Counted from the first letter of the stretch, positions 7,903 to 19,180 are shown. The stretch is 64,000 nucleotides of DNA from Streptomyces sp. A1277 (GCF_004795015.1 NZ_SSBI01000010.1:1-64000); one strand, 5' to 3'. Translations and numbers: made by a program. The notes: a model not told the origin generated them from the sequence alone.

Positions 7903-8493
7903 ATGGCCGAGATCAAGCTCAACGCCGAGGTCCGTAACGAGTTCGGCAAGGGCGCCGCCCGTCGTGCGCGTCGCGCCAACCTCGTCCCCGCGGTCGTCTA
8001 CGGCCACGGCGCCGAGTCCGTCCACATCACGCTGCCGGCCCACGAGCTGCAGCTCGCGCTCCGCACCGCCAACGTCCTGATCGGTCTGGAGATCGACGGC
8101 AAGGACGCCCTGGTCATCCCCAAGGCCGTGCAGCGCAACCCGCTCAAGGGCGACATCGAGCACGTCGACCTGCTGACCGTGAAGCGCGGCGAGAAGGTCA
8201 ACGTCGAGGTCGCGGTGCACGCCGAGGGCGACCTGGCCCCGGGCGGCAACCTGCTGGAGTACGTGATGAACACGCTGCTCGTCGAGGCCGAGGCCACCCA
8301 CATCCCCGAGTCCGTCACGGTCTCCGTGCAGGGCCTGGACGCCGGTGCGTCGATCCTCGCCAAGGACATCCCGCTGCCGTCCGGTTCGGTGCTGGCCGAG
8401 GCCGACGCGGACGCGGTCGTGCTCCAGGTCGTCGCCGCGCAGGCCGAGGAGCCGTCCGCCGAGGGCGCCGAGGGCGAGGGCGCCGAGGGCTGA
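7903..8493 (+). CDS. rplY: 50S ribosomal protein L25 (CTC/general stress type)
   Basis: A 196-residue L25 of the long CTC form. Residues 1-90 are the 5S rRNA-binding domain (EIKLNAEVRNEFGKGAARRARRANLVPAVVYG), and the rest is the TL5/CTC C-terminal beta domain (HVDLLTVKRGEKVNVEVAVHAEGD, then PESVTVSVQGLDAG), ending in an acidic tail EEPSAEGAEGEGAEG. ATG 7903 follows GAGGAG. A classical hairpin terminator with a T tail comes right after it, so pth probably has its own transcript or relies on read-through. Confidence 0.96.
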   Translation: MAEIKLNAEVRNEFGKGAARRARRANLVPAVVYGHGAESVHITLPAHELQLALRTANVLIGLEIDGKDALVIPKAVQRNPLKGDIEHVDLLTVKRGEKVNVEVAVHAEGDLAPGGNLLEYVMNTLLVEAEATHIPESVTVSVQGLDAGASILAKDIPLPSGSVLAEADADAVVLQVVAAQAEEPSAEGAEGEGAEG

Positions 8494-8516
8494 GCCTGCC
8501 CGCCTGCTTGACTGAC

Positions 8517-8555
8517 GGGGCGGTGGCCTCCCTTCCGGGAGCCGCCGCCCCGTTT
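8517..8555 (+). terminator. Rho-independent terminator after rplY
   Basis: Stem 8517-8532 (GGGGCGGTGGCCTCCC) pairs with 8537-8551 (GGGAGCCGCCGCCCC, one bulge) around loop TTCC, followed by GTTTT. Confidence 0.8.
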
Positions 8556-8602
8556 TCCTGTCCACGCCCGCCGTACGTGTACGAACGAGGAGACTTCGCG
8601 CG

Positions 8603-9196
8603 ATGTCCGACGCCACCGACCCCTGGCTGATCGTGGGGCTGGGCAATCCCGGCCCCGAGTACGCGGCGAACCGGCACAACGTCGGTTTCATGGTCGCCGA
8701 CCTGCTCGCCGAACGGATCGGGGGCAAGTTCAAGCGTGCCCCGAAGGCGCAGGCGCAGGTGCTGGAGGGGCGGATCGGTCCGCCGGGACCGCTGAGCCGG
8801 CGGGTGGTGCTCGCGAAGCCGATGTCGTACATGAATCTGTCCGGGGGGCCGGTCGCGGCGCTGCGGGACTTCTACAAGGTGCCCCTGGACCACGTGGTGG
8901 CGGTCCACGACGAGCTGGACATCGACTACGGGACGCTGCGGCTGAAGCTGGGCGGCGGTGACAACGGGCACAACGGGCTGAAGTCGATGACGAAGGCCAT
9001 GGGCCCGGACTACCACCGCGTCCGGTTCGGGATCGGCCGGCCGCCGGGGCGGATGCAGGTGGCCGATTTCGTGCTGAAGGACTTCTCGTCCACCGAGCGC
9101 AAGGAGCTGGCCTACGAGGTGGACCGGGCGGCCGACGCCGTGGAATGCCTGCTGGCGGAGGGCCTGGAGCGCGCGCAGTCCGCGTACAACACGTGA
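8603..9196 (+). CDS. pth: Peptidyl-tRNA hydrolase
   Basis: Cleaves peptidyl-tRNA dropped from ribosomes. The 197-residue chain has the full bacterial Pth set: [21 protein letters not shown] (catalytic His in RHNVG), [41 protein letters not shown] and [12 protein letters not shown] 8603 follows ACGAGGAGA. Its TGA overlaps the GTG of the next gene (GTGA), so the two are translationally coupled. Confidence 0.97.
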   Translation: MSDATDPWLIVGLGNPGPEYAANRHNVGFMVADLLAERIGGKFKRAPKAQAQVLEGRIGPPGPLSRRVVLAKPMSYMNLSGGPVAALRDFYKVPLDHVVAVHDELDIDYGTLRLKLGGGDNGHNGLKSMTKAMGPDYHRVRFGIGRPPGRMQVADFVLKDFSSTERKELAYEVDRAADAVECLLAEGLERAQSAYNT

Positions 9197-9672
9197 GCGG
9201 CGCGAAGCGGAGCTCCGCCCGCCGTGCCCTGGGTTACGGCCGCGGCGCGGCGCTCGGCTGCGTCGTGCTGGTGCTGCTGGTGGCGGGTGTGCTGTCGTCG
9301 TGGGACGCGGCGCACCACATCGTGCTGGCCAAGGGGCGCGAGCACGGGACGATGACGGTGACGGGGTGCGGCAGCGAGGTCTGCACGGGCCCGTTCGCGC
9401 CGTCGGAGGGGGCCGGGGCGCGGTCCCGGGTGTCGGTGGAGAAGTCGGTGGCGGCCCGCAAGGGGGACCGTTTCCCCGTCGTGGTGAAGCCGGGCACGGC
9501 CGAGGTGGTGCGCACCGGGGCGGCCGGGTTCTTCCATGCGTGGGTGCCGCTGGGCGGGGCACTCGTGCTGGCGGCGCTGGTGATCGGCGGGGGTCTGCGG
9601 CTGACCCGGACGGCGTGGGGCGCCGGGATCGCGGGCGGGGCGCTGCTGATGGCGGCGTTCATCGCCCTGTGA
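9193..9672 (+). CDS. Small membrane protein coupled to pth
   Basis: A 159-residue protein I cannot assign. It starts at a GTG that overlaps the pth stop by 4 nt. Residues about 17-35 form one membrane helix ([15 protein letters not shown]), followed by an extracytoplasmic stretch with two cysteines ([14 protein letters not shown]) that could form a disulfide, and two more helices near residues 112-130 and 138-159. The central part ([27 protein letters not shown]) has the look of a small beta domain. It ends 35 bp from the convergent ppc gene. Confidence 0.7.
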   Translation: MSGAKRSSARRALGYGRGAALGCVVLVLLVAGVLSSWDAAHHIVLAKGREHGTMTVTGCGSEVCTGPFAPSEGAGARSRVSVEKSVAARKGDRFPVVVKPGTAEVVRTGAAGFFHAWVPLGGALVLAALVIGGGLRLTRTAWGAGIAGGALLMAAFIAL

Positions 9673-9707
9673 GGCGCTGAGCGCGCCCCGCCCGCGATCC
9701 GTGCGGG

Positions 9708-12437
<2,730 letters not shown>

Positions 12438-12772
12438 AGTGTGCGGCTCCTTGCAGTGGTTGTGCACGGGACCCGGGACCGCGGTCGGCGGATGCCGACG
12501 CCACCCCGGAAAGCAGGGTGCGGACCGCGCTGTCCGACCTCTCCAGGATAGGTGTCCGTGCTCTCGGTGCTGTTCGCGCCCCGGAAGGTGTCTTCGGTTC
12601 GTGACGTGTCCAGGCGGGGTACGCGGTCTGTGTCTACCCGGTATTCGTCCGTCTGTGCGCGGTGTTTCGTCCTCTCGTGGGCGGGCCTTCGCGCTGACAT
12701 ACTTACGAAGCCGTAGGTTACGGATGCGTAACCCCGGCTGTCCGACCCGTTCTCACCCTCAGGGGACTCCCC
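12438..12772. other. 335-bp divergent intergenic region, ppc / desaturase
   Basis: No open reading frame of coding character was found. The ppc side has a possible TATCCT -10 (12545-12550, minus strand) without a convincing -35. The desaturase side contains the strong palindrome listed separately at 12703-12731. The AGGGGA ribosome site of the desaturase ends the region. Confidence 0.6.
12703..12731. promoter_or_regulatory. Operator-like palindrome upstream of desaturase-tetR operon
   Basis: Two interleaved inverted pairs: TTACG (12703) with CGTAA (ends 12731), and CCGTA (12711-12715) with TACGG (12719-12723), all spaced by 3 bp. A repeat of this length fits binding of two TetR dimers. It sits about 42 bp before the desaturase ATG, and the operon encodes a TetR regulator, so autoregulation is the simple inference. 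Confidence 0.65.
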
Positions 12773-13753
12773 ATGAAGACCAGCCCCGAAGTGATCGAGG
12801 CCGCCCCGGCGGCCGGTGATCAGCCTCTTCCCTCCGCCACGCTCGGCGGGGACAACAAGCGGTCCATCGAGCAGATCGCGCTCCTGCTGTTCATCGTCGT
12901 GCCGTTCGTGGCGCTGGTCGCGGCGGTGCCGCTGGCCTGGGGCCGCGGTGTGAGCTGGCTCGACCTGGGCCTGCTGGTGGCGATGTACTTCATCGGCTGC
13001 CACGGCATCACGATCGGCTTCCACCGCTACTTCACGCACGGCTCGTTCAAGGCGAAGCGTCCGCTCCGCATCGCCCTGGCCGTGGCCGGTTCGCTGGCCG
13101 TCGAAGGTCCCCTGGTGCGCTGGGTGGCCGATCACCGCAAGCACCACCGCTTCTCGGACGCGGAGGGCGATCCGCACTCGCCGTGGCGTTTCGGTGAGAC
13201 GCTGCCGGCGCTGCTGAAGGGCCTGTGGTGGGCCCACATCGCATGGATGTTCGACGAGGAGCGGACGCCGCAGCAGAAGTACGCGCCGGACCTCATCAAG
13301 GACCCGGCACTCCGCGGCATCTCGCGCCACTTCCTGACCTTCACGATCGTCTCGCTGGCGATCCCCCCGCTGGTCGGCGGCCTGGTGACGATGTCGTGGT
13401 GGGGTGCGGCGACGGCGTTCTTCTGGGGCTCCCTGGTACGGGTGGCCCTGCTGCACCACGTGACGTGGTCGATCAACTCGATCTGCCACGCGGTCGGCAA
13501 GCGCCCCTTCAAGTCCCGCGACAAGTCCGGGAACGTGTGGTGGCTGGCGGTCCTGTCGTGCGGCGAGTCCTGGCACAACCTGCACCACGCGGACCCGACC
13601 AGCGCGCGGCACGGGGTGATGCGGGGTCAGATCGATTCGAGCGCCCGGCTGATCCGGTGGTTCGAGCAGGCCGGCTGGGCGTACGACGTGCGCTGGCCCG
13701 ACTCCGCCCGTATCGAGTCCCGGCGCAACCGCGCGGCGGCCGACCCGGCATGA
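12773..13753 (+). CDS. Acyl-CoA/fatty acid delta-9-type desaturase
   Basis: A 326-residue membrane di-iron desaturase that introduces a double bond into acyl chains. Three histidine boxes are intact: HRYFTH (about residues 84-89), HRKHH (about 121-125) and HNLHH (about 264-268). Four hydrophobic segments in two hairpins surround them (for example LLLFIVVPFVALVAAVPLAW and LTFTIVSLAIPPLVGGLV). ATG 12773 follows AGGGGACT. The stop overlaps the start of the TetR gene (ATGA), giving a two-gene operon for membrane-lipid unsaturation behind a palindromic operator. Confidence 0.92.
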   Translation: MKTSPEVIEAAPAAGDQPLPSATLGGDNKRSIEQIALLLFIVVPFVALVAAVPLAWGRGVSWLDLGLLVAMYFIGCHGITIGFHRYFTHGSFKAKRPLRIALAVAGSLAVEGPLVRWVADHRKHHRFSDAEGDPHSPWRFGETLPALLKGLWWAHIAWMFDEERTPQQKYAPDLIKDPALRGISRHFLTFTIVSLAIPPLVGGLVTMSWWGAATAFFWGSLVRVALLHHVTWSINSICHAVGKRPFKSRDKSGNVWWLAVLSCGESWHNLHHADPTSARHGVMRGQIDSSARLIRWFEQAGWAYDVRWPDSARIESRRNRAAADPA

Positions 13754-14436
13754 TGGACGACGTGGCGACCGACTCCAGCGCAAGCAGCGAGAACATCCGT
13801 GCACCTTCCGCCCGGCGGGCCCGCCGCGTGCGGATGACCGGGAAGGAACGCCGCGAGCAACTGCTGGACATCGGTCGCACCCTGTTCGCCGACAAGGGCT
13901 ACGAGGGCACGTCGGTCGAGGAGATCGCCGCCCGCGCGGGGGTCTCGAAGCCGGTCGTCTACGAGCACTTCGGCGGCAAGGAGGGGCTGTACGCGGTCGT
14001 GGTGGACCGGGAGATGCGTCAGCTCCTGGACATGGTGACCGGTGCGCTGACCGCGGGCCATCCGCGGGAGCTGCTGGAGCAGGCGGCGTTCGCGCTGCTG
14101 GACTACATCGAGACGTACACCGACGGCTTCCGCATCCTGGTCCGGGACTCCCCGGTCGCCCAGTCCACGGGCACGTTCGCCTCGCTGATCAGCGACATCG
14201 CCACCCAGGTGGAGGACATCCTCGGGCTGGAGTTCAAGGCCCGGGGCTTCGACGCGAAGCTGGCCCCGCTGTACGCGCAGGCGCTGGTGGGCATGGTGGC
14301 GCTGACGGGGCAGTGGTGGGTGAACGCGCGCAAGCCGAAGAAGGCGGAGGTCGCCGCCCATCTGGTCAACCTGGCCTGGCACGGGCTGGAGAACCTGGAG
14401 TCGAAGCCGCGGCTGATCGGCCACCGCAAGAGCTGA
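13750..14436 (+). CDS. TetR-family regulator, likely of desaturase operon
   Basis: A 228-residue TetR protein. The HTH is at about residues 33-80: GKERREQLLDIGRTLFADKGYEGTSVEEIAARAGVSKPVVYEHFGGKEGLYAVVV. The rest is an all-helical ligand domain ending LAWHGLENLESKPRLIGHRKS. Its start codon overlaps the desaturase stop by 4 nt, so it is made with the enzyme. The ligand is plausibly an acyl-CoA or fatty acid, by analogy with other actinobacterial desaturase repressors; that is inference. The nearest operator candidate is 12703-12731. Confidence 0.9.
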   Translation: MMDDVATDSSASSENIRAPSARRARRVRMTGKERREQLLDIGRTLFADKGYEGTSVEEIAARAGVSKPVVYEHFGGKEGLYAVVVDREMRQLLDMVTGALTAGHPRELLEQAAFALLDYIETYTDGFRILVRDSPVAQSTGTFASLISDIATQVEDILGLEFKARGFDAKLAPLYAQALVGMVALTGQWWVNARKPKKAEVAAHLVNLAWHGLENLESKPRLIGHRKS

Positions 14437-14639
14437 GCCGGACCGGGGGCCTGGGGGGGCCGGCCGGGGCCGGTGTGGCCAAGCCGCAACCTTGATCAAT
14501 TGCTAAACCACTTCAGTACCGCTGTGCCCAGTTGTAGAGTCTGTGAACATCCCGGGAATGCTTCACCGCTGCATGACGTGCACCCGTGAAGGCGATTCTC
14601 CCGGTTCCACCACTTACCCCTGGGGGGGCTTTGTCTTCT

Positions 14640-16403
14640 GTGGAACCCAGCCGCTCTGTTCCGCGCTCCAAGCGCGCGCGGCGGCTCGCGGCCTGCACCG
14701 CACTCGTTCTCTCCGCCGGCATGCTGCTGGCGGCCCCGGCCTCGGCCGATGACTCGGCGCCCGCCCCGCGCGGCGCCACCCCGCAGTTCACCCCGGAGTC
14801 CGGCGGTCAGCCGACGCTCACGCTGCCCAAGCGCACCGCGAAGAAGAAGTCCGGCGCCTCACGCGCGCCGGGCGCCGGCACCACCACCGCCGCCGCCATT
14901 CCGGCCAACCCGCGCATGGACGTCGACGGCGACGGCTACAGCGACACGCTGTACCGGGCGCTGGACGGCAACCTGTACACCATCACGGACGCGTCGGGCT
15001 CGCACCCGTACACGATCAACAGCGACGACCAGTTCGAGACGCCCAAGGACATCATCACGCCGGGCGACCTCGACGGCGGCGGCATGGCCGAGGTCCTGAC
15101 GCTCTCGGCGTCGGGCACGCTCTCGCTCTACCAGAGCTGGGGCGCGGACGGCACCGGCTACGTCACCTGGTCGGGCACCGGCTGGCAGAAGTACAACAAG
15201 GTCGTCTCCCCCGGCGACCTGAACGGCGACGGGCTCGGCGACCTGATCGCGCGTACGCCCTCCGGCGACATCTACGCCTACATCGCCACCGGCAAGGTCG
15301 ACAGCGCGCCCTTCAAGGCCGGTGTCAAGGTGGGCTACGGCTGGAACACCTACGACCAGATCGTGGGCGCCAACGACGTCAACGGCGACGGGCTCGGCGA
15401 CGTCATCGCCCGTACCACCGCCGGTGACCTGTACTTCTACGCGGGCACCGGCGACCCGGCGAAGCCGTTCAAGGCGCGGGTCAAGGCCGGCTACGGCTAC
15501 GACATCTACAACCAGCTCATCGGTGTCGACGACATCGACGGCGACGGGCTCGGCGACATCCTCGCCCGCAAGCCCGGCGGCGACGTCTACACCTACCTGT
15601 CCACCGGGTACGGCACCTTCGAGCCGCGCGTCGCCGCCGGCAGCGGGTGGAACGCGGCCGCGCTGTTCGTCGGCGCGGGCGGCAACCCGGACTTCGGCAA
15701 GCACGAGGTGGAGGGCCGCACCAAGGGCGGCAGCCTCTACTGGTACCAGGCCCGGAACAACGGGCAGTTCTTCCCCCGCCAGCTGGACAGCTCCGACACC
15801 GGCTGGAACCAGGTGAGCCTGTCGCTCGCCTCCTCGCTCGACAATGACGGCTGGGGCGACCTCGTCCAGCAGTACCAGGGCCAGCTCTACGTCGGCGCGG
15901 AGTACATCGGGTCCGGCTGGCAGGCCTACAACAGCCTCACCGGTCCGGGCGACCTGAGCGGCGACGGCAAGGGCGACCTGCTGGCCCGCGACACCAAGGG
16001 CGACCTGTACCTGTACAAGGGCAACGGCCTGGGCACCAAGTTCGCCGCCAAGGTCAAGGTCGGCTACGGCTACAACACGTACAACAAGATCGTCGGAGCC
16101 GGCGACCTCAGCGGCGACGGCATCGCGGACGTCGTGGCCCGCGCCACGGACGGCACGCTCTACCTGTACAAGGGCACGGGCGACGCCGCCAAGCCGCTCT
16201 CGGCCCGCACCAAGATCGGCACCGGCTACAACATCTACAAGCAGTTCGCCGCGCCGGGCGACATCGACGGCGACGGCAGGGCCGACCTGATCGGCGTCGA
16301 CGGCAAGGGCGACGTGTACCGCTACACGTCCACCGGCACCGGTCAGCTCACCAAGCGCGTCAAGATCGGCTACGGCTGGGACACCTACAACGGCCTGTAC
16401 TGA
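14640..16403 (+). CDS. Secreted FG-GAP/VCBS repeat protein
   Basis: An exported protein of about 587 residues. The start GTG 14640 lies 11 nt after a GGGGGGG ribosome site and opens a clear signal peptide (KRARRLAACTALVLSAGMLLAAPASA); GTG 14586 in the same frame has no ribosome site. After a Pro/Thr/Lys linker there are at least seven VCBS-like blades with a calcium-type loop D-x-[ND]-x-D-G (GDLNGDGLGDLIAR, NDVNGDGLGDVIAR, DDIDGDGLGDILAR, GDLSGDGKGDLLAR, GDIDGDGRADLIG) each followed by DLYxYxGTG and a KVGYGYNTY segment. This forms a beta-propeller. No catalytic domain is seen; binding or scaffold function is likely. A strong hairpin follows. Confidence 0.88.
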   Translation: MEPSRSVPRSKRARRLAACTALVLSAGMLLAAPASADDSAPAPRGATPQFTPESGGQPTLTLPKRTAKKKSGASRAPGAGTTTAAAIPANPRMDVDGDGYSDTLYRALDGNLYTITDASGSHPYTINSDDQFETPKDIITPGDLDGGGMAEVLTLSASGTLSLYQSWGADGTGYVTWSGTGWQKYNKVVSPGDLNGDGLGDLIARTPSGDIYAYIATGKVDSAPFKAGVKVGYGWNTYDQIVGANDVNGDGLGDVIARTTAGDLYFYAGTGDPAKPFKARVKAGYGYDIYNQLIGVDDIDGDGLGDILARKPGGDVYTYLSTGYGTFEPRVAAGSGWNAAALFVGAGGNPDFGKHEVEGRTKGGSLYWYQARNNGQFFPRQLDSSDTGWNQVSLSLASSLDNDGWGDLVQQYQGQLYVGAEYIGSGWQAYNSLTGPGDLSGDGKGDLLARDTKGDLYLYKGNGLGTKFAAKVKVGYGYNTYNKIVGAGDLSGDGIADVVARATDGTLYLYKGTGDAAKPLSARTKIGTGYNIYKQFAAPGDIDGDGRADLIGVDGKGDVYRYTSTGTGQLTKRVKIGYGWDTYNGLY

Positions 16404-16420
16404 GCAGCCCGCGTATCCAC

Positions 16421-16455
16421 GGCGCCCCGTCCCCGCACTCGCGGGGGCGGGGCGC
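16421..16455 (+). terminator. Hairpin terminator after FG-GAP gene
   Basis: GCGCCCCGTCCCCGC pairs with GCGGGGGCGGGGCGC around loop ACTC (one mismatch). Placed between convergent genes, it may act on both strands. Confidence 0.75.
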
Positions 16456-16471
16456 TGCCGGTCCCGGCGGC

Positions 16472-16837
16472 TCAGCCGGCCACCGGCTCCAGGAACTCCA
16501 GCCGGTTGCCCACCGGGTCGTGGCTGTAGAAGCGGCGGTGGCCCGGCAGGTTCCCGTCCCAGACCACCTCGGTGCCGCGCGCCACGAGCCGGGCCGCGTA
16601 CGCCTCGATGTCCGTGACGCTTAGGCCCGGGTGGGCCTTGCGGGCCGGGCGGAAGTCGGCCTCGACGCCCAGGTGCAGCTGGACCGGCCCCGCCGCGAAC
16701 CAGCAGCCGCCCCGGGCGGCGAGCACGGGCGGCTTGGGGATCTCCGTCATGCCGAGGACATCGGTGTAGTACGTACGCAGCACTTCCTCACTGCCCTCGG
16801 GGGCGGCGAGCTGCATGTGGTCGAGGGCGGTGATCAT
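16472..16837 (-). CDS. VOC/glyoxalase-family protein
   Basis: A 121-residue single-module vicinal-oxygen-chelate protein: opening LDHMQLAAPEGSEEVLRTYYTDVLGMTEIPKP, central HLGVEADFRPARKAHPGL and closing RRFYSHDPVGNRLEFLEP, with a metal His near each end and a C-terminal Glu. Such proteins may be glyoxalases, dioxygenases or drug-binding resistance proteins, so the substrate is open. The start overlaps the upstream methyltransferase stop (TGATG), hence coupled translation. It belongs to the operon divergent from marR. Confidence 0.85.
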   Translation of the reverse strand: MITALDHMQLAAPEGSEEVLRTYYTDVLGMTEIPKPPVLAARGGCWFAAGPVQLHLGVEADFRPARKAHPGLSVTDIEAYAARLVARGTEVVWDGNLPGHRRFYSHDPVGNRLEFLEPVAG

Positions 16838-17634
16838 CACTTCTCCCGGTGGGCGACGGCGAAGATGCGGCGGAAGGGGAAAACCGTGCCGTGCGGGCCC
16901 TGCGGGTAGGCCGTGCGCAGCAGGTCGCGGTACTCGGCGAGGAAGGCGTCCCGGGCCTCCTCGTCGTCGGCGAGGGCGGTCAGGACGGGCCGCAGCCCGG
17001 TGCCCTTCACCCAGTCCAGTACGGGGTCCTCGCCCGGCAGGAGGTGGAGGTAGGCGGTCTCCCAGACGTCGGCGGCGACGCCGGGGCCGGCCAGCCGGTC
17101 CAGGTAACCGGCGGGGCTCAGCACGGCGTCGGCGTGGCGCAGCCGGCCGCCCAGGCGGGGGCGCCAGCGCGGGGACTCGGCGAGTTCGCGCATCAGGGCG
17201 TGGCTGGGCTGGTCGAAGTTGCCGGGGACCTGGAGGGCGAGGGTGCCGCCGGGGAGGAGGGCGTCCAGCCAGTCCCGGAGGCGGTCGGCGTGGCCGGGGA
17301 CCCACTGGAGCAGGGCGTTGGAGATGATCAGGCCGTACGGCTCGGACGGCGTCCAGGTGGCGGCGTCGGCCTCGGCGAAGTCCAGCAGGTCCGTGGCGTG
17401 GGCGCGGGCCCGTTCCAGCATCTGCGGGGAGTTGTCGTAGCCGGTGATCCGGGCGTCGGGCCAGCGCTCGGCGAGCAGCGCGGTGACGTTGCCGGCGCCG
17501 CAGCCGAGGTCGGCGACGCGGGGGGCGGGGGCGCCGGGCGGGTCGGGGACGTGGGCCAGCAGGTCGTGGAAGGGGCGGGTGCGGTGGTCCGCGTGGCGCA
17601 GGTACTGCTGCGGATCCCAGACGGGTGCGGTCAT
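16837..17634 (-). CDS. tam: Trans-aconitate 2-methyltransferase-like SAM methyltransferase
   Basis: A 265-residue class I SAM methyltransferase close to trans-aconitate methyltransferases: opening WDPQQYLRHADHRTRPFHDLLAHV, SAM motif RVADLGCGAGNVTALLAERWP, acidic loop ITGYDNSPQMLERAR, then FAEADAATWTP and SNALLQWVPGHADRLRDWLDALLPGGTLALQVPGN. Tam detoxifies trans-aconitate, an aconitase inhibitor. ATG 17634 is chosen over an upstream TTG because GGGAACC lies just before it. It is divergent from marR across palindromic operators, so MarR repression is probable. Confidence 0.82.
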   Translation of the reverse strand: MTAPVWDPQQYLRHADHRTRPFHDLLAHVPDPPGAPAPRVADLGCGAGNVTALLAERWPDARITGYDNSPQMLERARAHATDLLDFAEADAATWTPSEPYGLIISNALLQWVPGHADRLRDWLDALLPGGTLALQVPGNFDQPSHALMRELAESPRWRPRLGGRLRHADAVLSPAGYLDRLAGPGVAADVWETAYLHLLPGEDPVLDWVKGTGLRPVLTALADDEEARDAFLAEYRDLLRTAYPQGPHGTVFPFRRIFAVAHREK

Positions 17635-17660
17635 GGTTCCCAGGATCATCCGCAACTATC

Positions 17661-17686
17661 TTGATGTCAAGACACTTGAATTCAAG
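17661..17686. promoter_or_regulatory. MarR-type operators between tam and marR
   Basis: Two palindromes lie side by side: TTGATGTCAA at 17661-17670 and the perfect CTTGAATTCAAG at 17675-17686. Both share TTGA/TCAA half-sites, and they lie between the divergent starts, where one MarR dimer per site would control both transcripts. Confidence 0.65.
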
Positions 17687-17709
17687 AGACTTCATGTCGA
17701 CAGACCCTC

Positions 17710-17715
17710 TACACT
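17710..17715 (+). promoter_or_regulatory. -10 element of leaderless marR
   Basis: TACACT followed by 7 nt and the ATG at 17723. No ribosome site is present, which points to a leaderless transcript. Confidence 0.5.
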
Positions 17716-17722
17716 GATCCAC

Positions 17723-18220
17723 ATGGAGGACGAGGTCGACCGACTGGTCGCTGCATGGCGCCGCGAGCGCCCCGACCTCGACGTGGAACCACTCGAGGTC
17801 CTCAGTCGCGTCTCCCGCCTGGCCCGCCACCTCGACCGGGCCCGCAGAATCGCCTTCGCCGAGCACCAGCTGGAGCCGTGGGAATTCGACGTCCTCACGT
17901 CGCTGCGCCGCGCCGGCGCCCCCTACCAGCTCTCCCCCGGCCAGCTGCTCACCCAGACGCTGGTCACCTCGGGCACGATGACCAACCGCATCGACCGCCT
18001 CACCAAGAAGAACCTGGTCGAGCGGCTCCCCGACCCCAGCGACCGGCGCGGGGTCCTGGTCCGGCTCACCGCCGAGGGCCGCGACAAGGCCGACCAGTCG
18101 CTGGCCGGGCTGCTGGCCCAGGAGCGCGCCATCCTGGGCGAGCTCTCCCGTCAGCAGCGCGCCGAACTGGCCGGGCTGCTACGCCAGTTGACCGCCCCGT
18201 TCGACAACATCCCCGGCTAG
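17723..18220 (+). CDS. MarR-family transcriptional regulator
   Basis: A 165-residue winged-helix regulator. The N-terminal dimer helix (EVDRLVAAWRRERPDLDVEPLEVLSRVSRLARHLDRAR) is followed by WEFDVLTSLRRAG, the recognition helix LVTSGTMTNRIDRLTKKNLVERLP and the wing DPSDRRGVLVRLTAEG. It is divergent from the methyltransferase/VOC operon with palindromes between, so it is the likely repressor of that operon and itself. Its 3' end overlaps the convergent response-regulator gene by 42 bp. Confidence 0.9.
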   Translation: MEDEVDRLVAAWRRERPDLDVEPLEVLSRVSRLARHLDRARRIAFAEHQLEPWEFDVLTSLRRAGAPYQLSPGQLLTQTLVTSGTMTNRIDRLTKKNLVERLPDPSDRRGVLVRLTAEGRDKADQSLAGLLAQERAILGELSRQQRAELAGLLRQLTAPFDNIPG

Positions 18221-18982
18221 CCGCGGGTCCTCCAGATCGACCGGGCCGACGCCCGCGCGCCGGGCCAGGGCCACGGCCGCCAGCGTCGAGTGCACGCCGA
18301 GCTTGCCCAGCACGTTCTGCATGTGCGTGCGCACGGTGTGCGGGGAGAGGAAGAGCCGTTCCGCGACGGCCTTGCGGCCCAGGCCCGCCACCATGCACCG
18401 CAGCACCTCGCGCTCGCGCGGGGTCAGCGACTCGACCAGCTCCTCGCTCTCCGTGCGGTGCTTGCGGTCGGCCAGCAGCTCGCGCAGCACCCCGGTCAGC
18501 AGGGCGGCGGGCAGATGCGTCTCGTCGCGCAGCACCCCCCTGATCACCGCGAGCAGCCGTTGCAGCGAGCTGTCCTTGGCGACCCAGCCGCAGGCCCCGG
18601 CCTGGAGGGCGAGCGCGGCCCGGCCCGGGTCGTCCTTCTCGGCGAGCACCACCGTACGGACCGAGGGACGGGCCGTGCGGACCGCGCCGACCAGGGAGAT
18701 CCCGTCCACCGGGCCCGGCTGCCCGGTGCGCGGGGCGGGCACCGGGACGGCGCCGGCGCGCGCCTGCGGGACCGGGTTGCCCAGCTCGGCGTCGACCAGC
18801 AGCACGTCGTAACCGCGGCCCTCCGCCACCGCACGCTCCAGACAGCGCAGCGCGGCCGGGCCGCTGCCCGCCGCCGCCACCTCGACATCCGGCTCGGCCG
18901 CGAGCGCGGCGGCGAGCGATTCGGCGAAGATCCGGTGGTCGTCCACCACGAGAACCCGGATACGGCCCACAGGCACCCCCAT
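18179..18982 (-). CDS. LuxR/NarL-type response regulator with an inserted loop
   Basis: A 267-residue regulator. The receiver starts RVLVVDDHRIFAESLAAAL and has the acceptor in YDVLLVDAELG, but a Pro/Ala-rich insert of about 20 residues (NPVPQARAGAVPVPAP and onward) separates it from the usual DG-x-L turn (VDGISLVGAV). The C-terminal LuxR HTH is typical: LTPREREVLRCMVAGLGRKAVAERLFLSPHTVRTHMQNVLGKLGVHS. ATG 18982 has a poor ribosome site, and in-frame GTG codons at 18976 and 18970 are possible. No kinase is adjacent. It overlaps marR at the 3' end. Confidence 0.82.
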   Translation of the reverse strand: MGVPVGRIRVLVVDDHRIFAESLAAALAAEPDVEVAAAGSGPAALRCLERAVAEGRGYDVLLVDAELGNPVPQARAGAVPVPAPRTGQPGPVDGISLVGAVRTARPSVRTVVLAEKDDPGRAALALQAGACGWVAKDSSLQRLLAVIRGVLRDETHLPAALLTGVLRELLADRKHRTESEELVESLTPREREVLRCMVAGLGRKAVAERLFLSPHTVRTHMQNVLGKLGVHSTLAAVALARRAGVGPVDLEDPRLAGDVVERGGQLA

Positions 18983-19167
18983 GCTGTGTTTCTGGGGCGC
19001 CCCGAAGCGTGCGTCCCCCCGACGGGGCCGGACCGGCGCGGGTGCGGCGGCCCGGCTGTCTCGTAACCCCTGAATGCGGCGCAGGCCCCCACCGGCGCTC
19101 CGCATCAGCGTACGGGCGGCGGGCCGGGGTGGGAGGGTATTGACCGAAGTCGGGGCGGAGTGCGGCC

Positions 19168-19173
19168 TAGTCT
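19168..19173 (+). promoter_or_regulatory. -10 element of leaderless GNAT gene
   Basis: TAGTCT, then GTGGTGC (7 nt), then the ATG at 19181, with no ribosome site. A TTGACC word lies at 19140-19145 but its spacing of 22 bp is long for a -35. Confidence 0.4.
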
Positions 19174-19180
19174 GTGGTGC

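Noticed and set aside
14437..14639. Promoter TTCAGT-N17-TAGAGT ahead of the FG-GAP gene
   Set aside because: TAGAGT (14535-14540) is a fair -10 but the -35 is poor and the leader would be about 90 nt; not strong enough to list.
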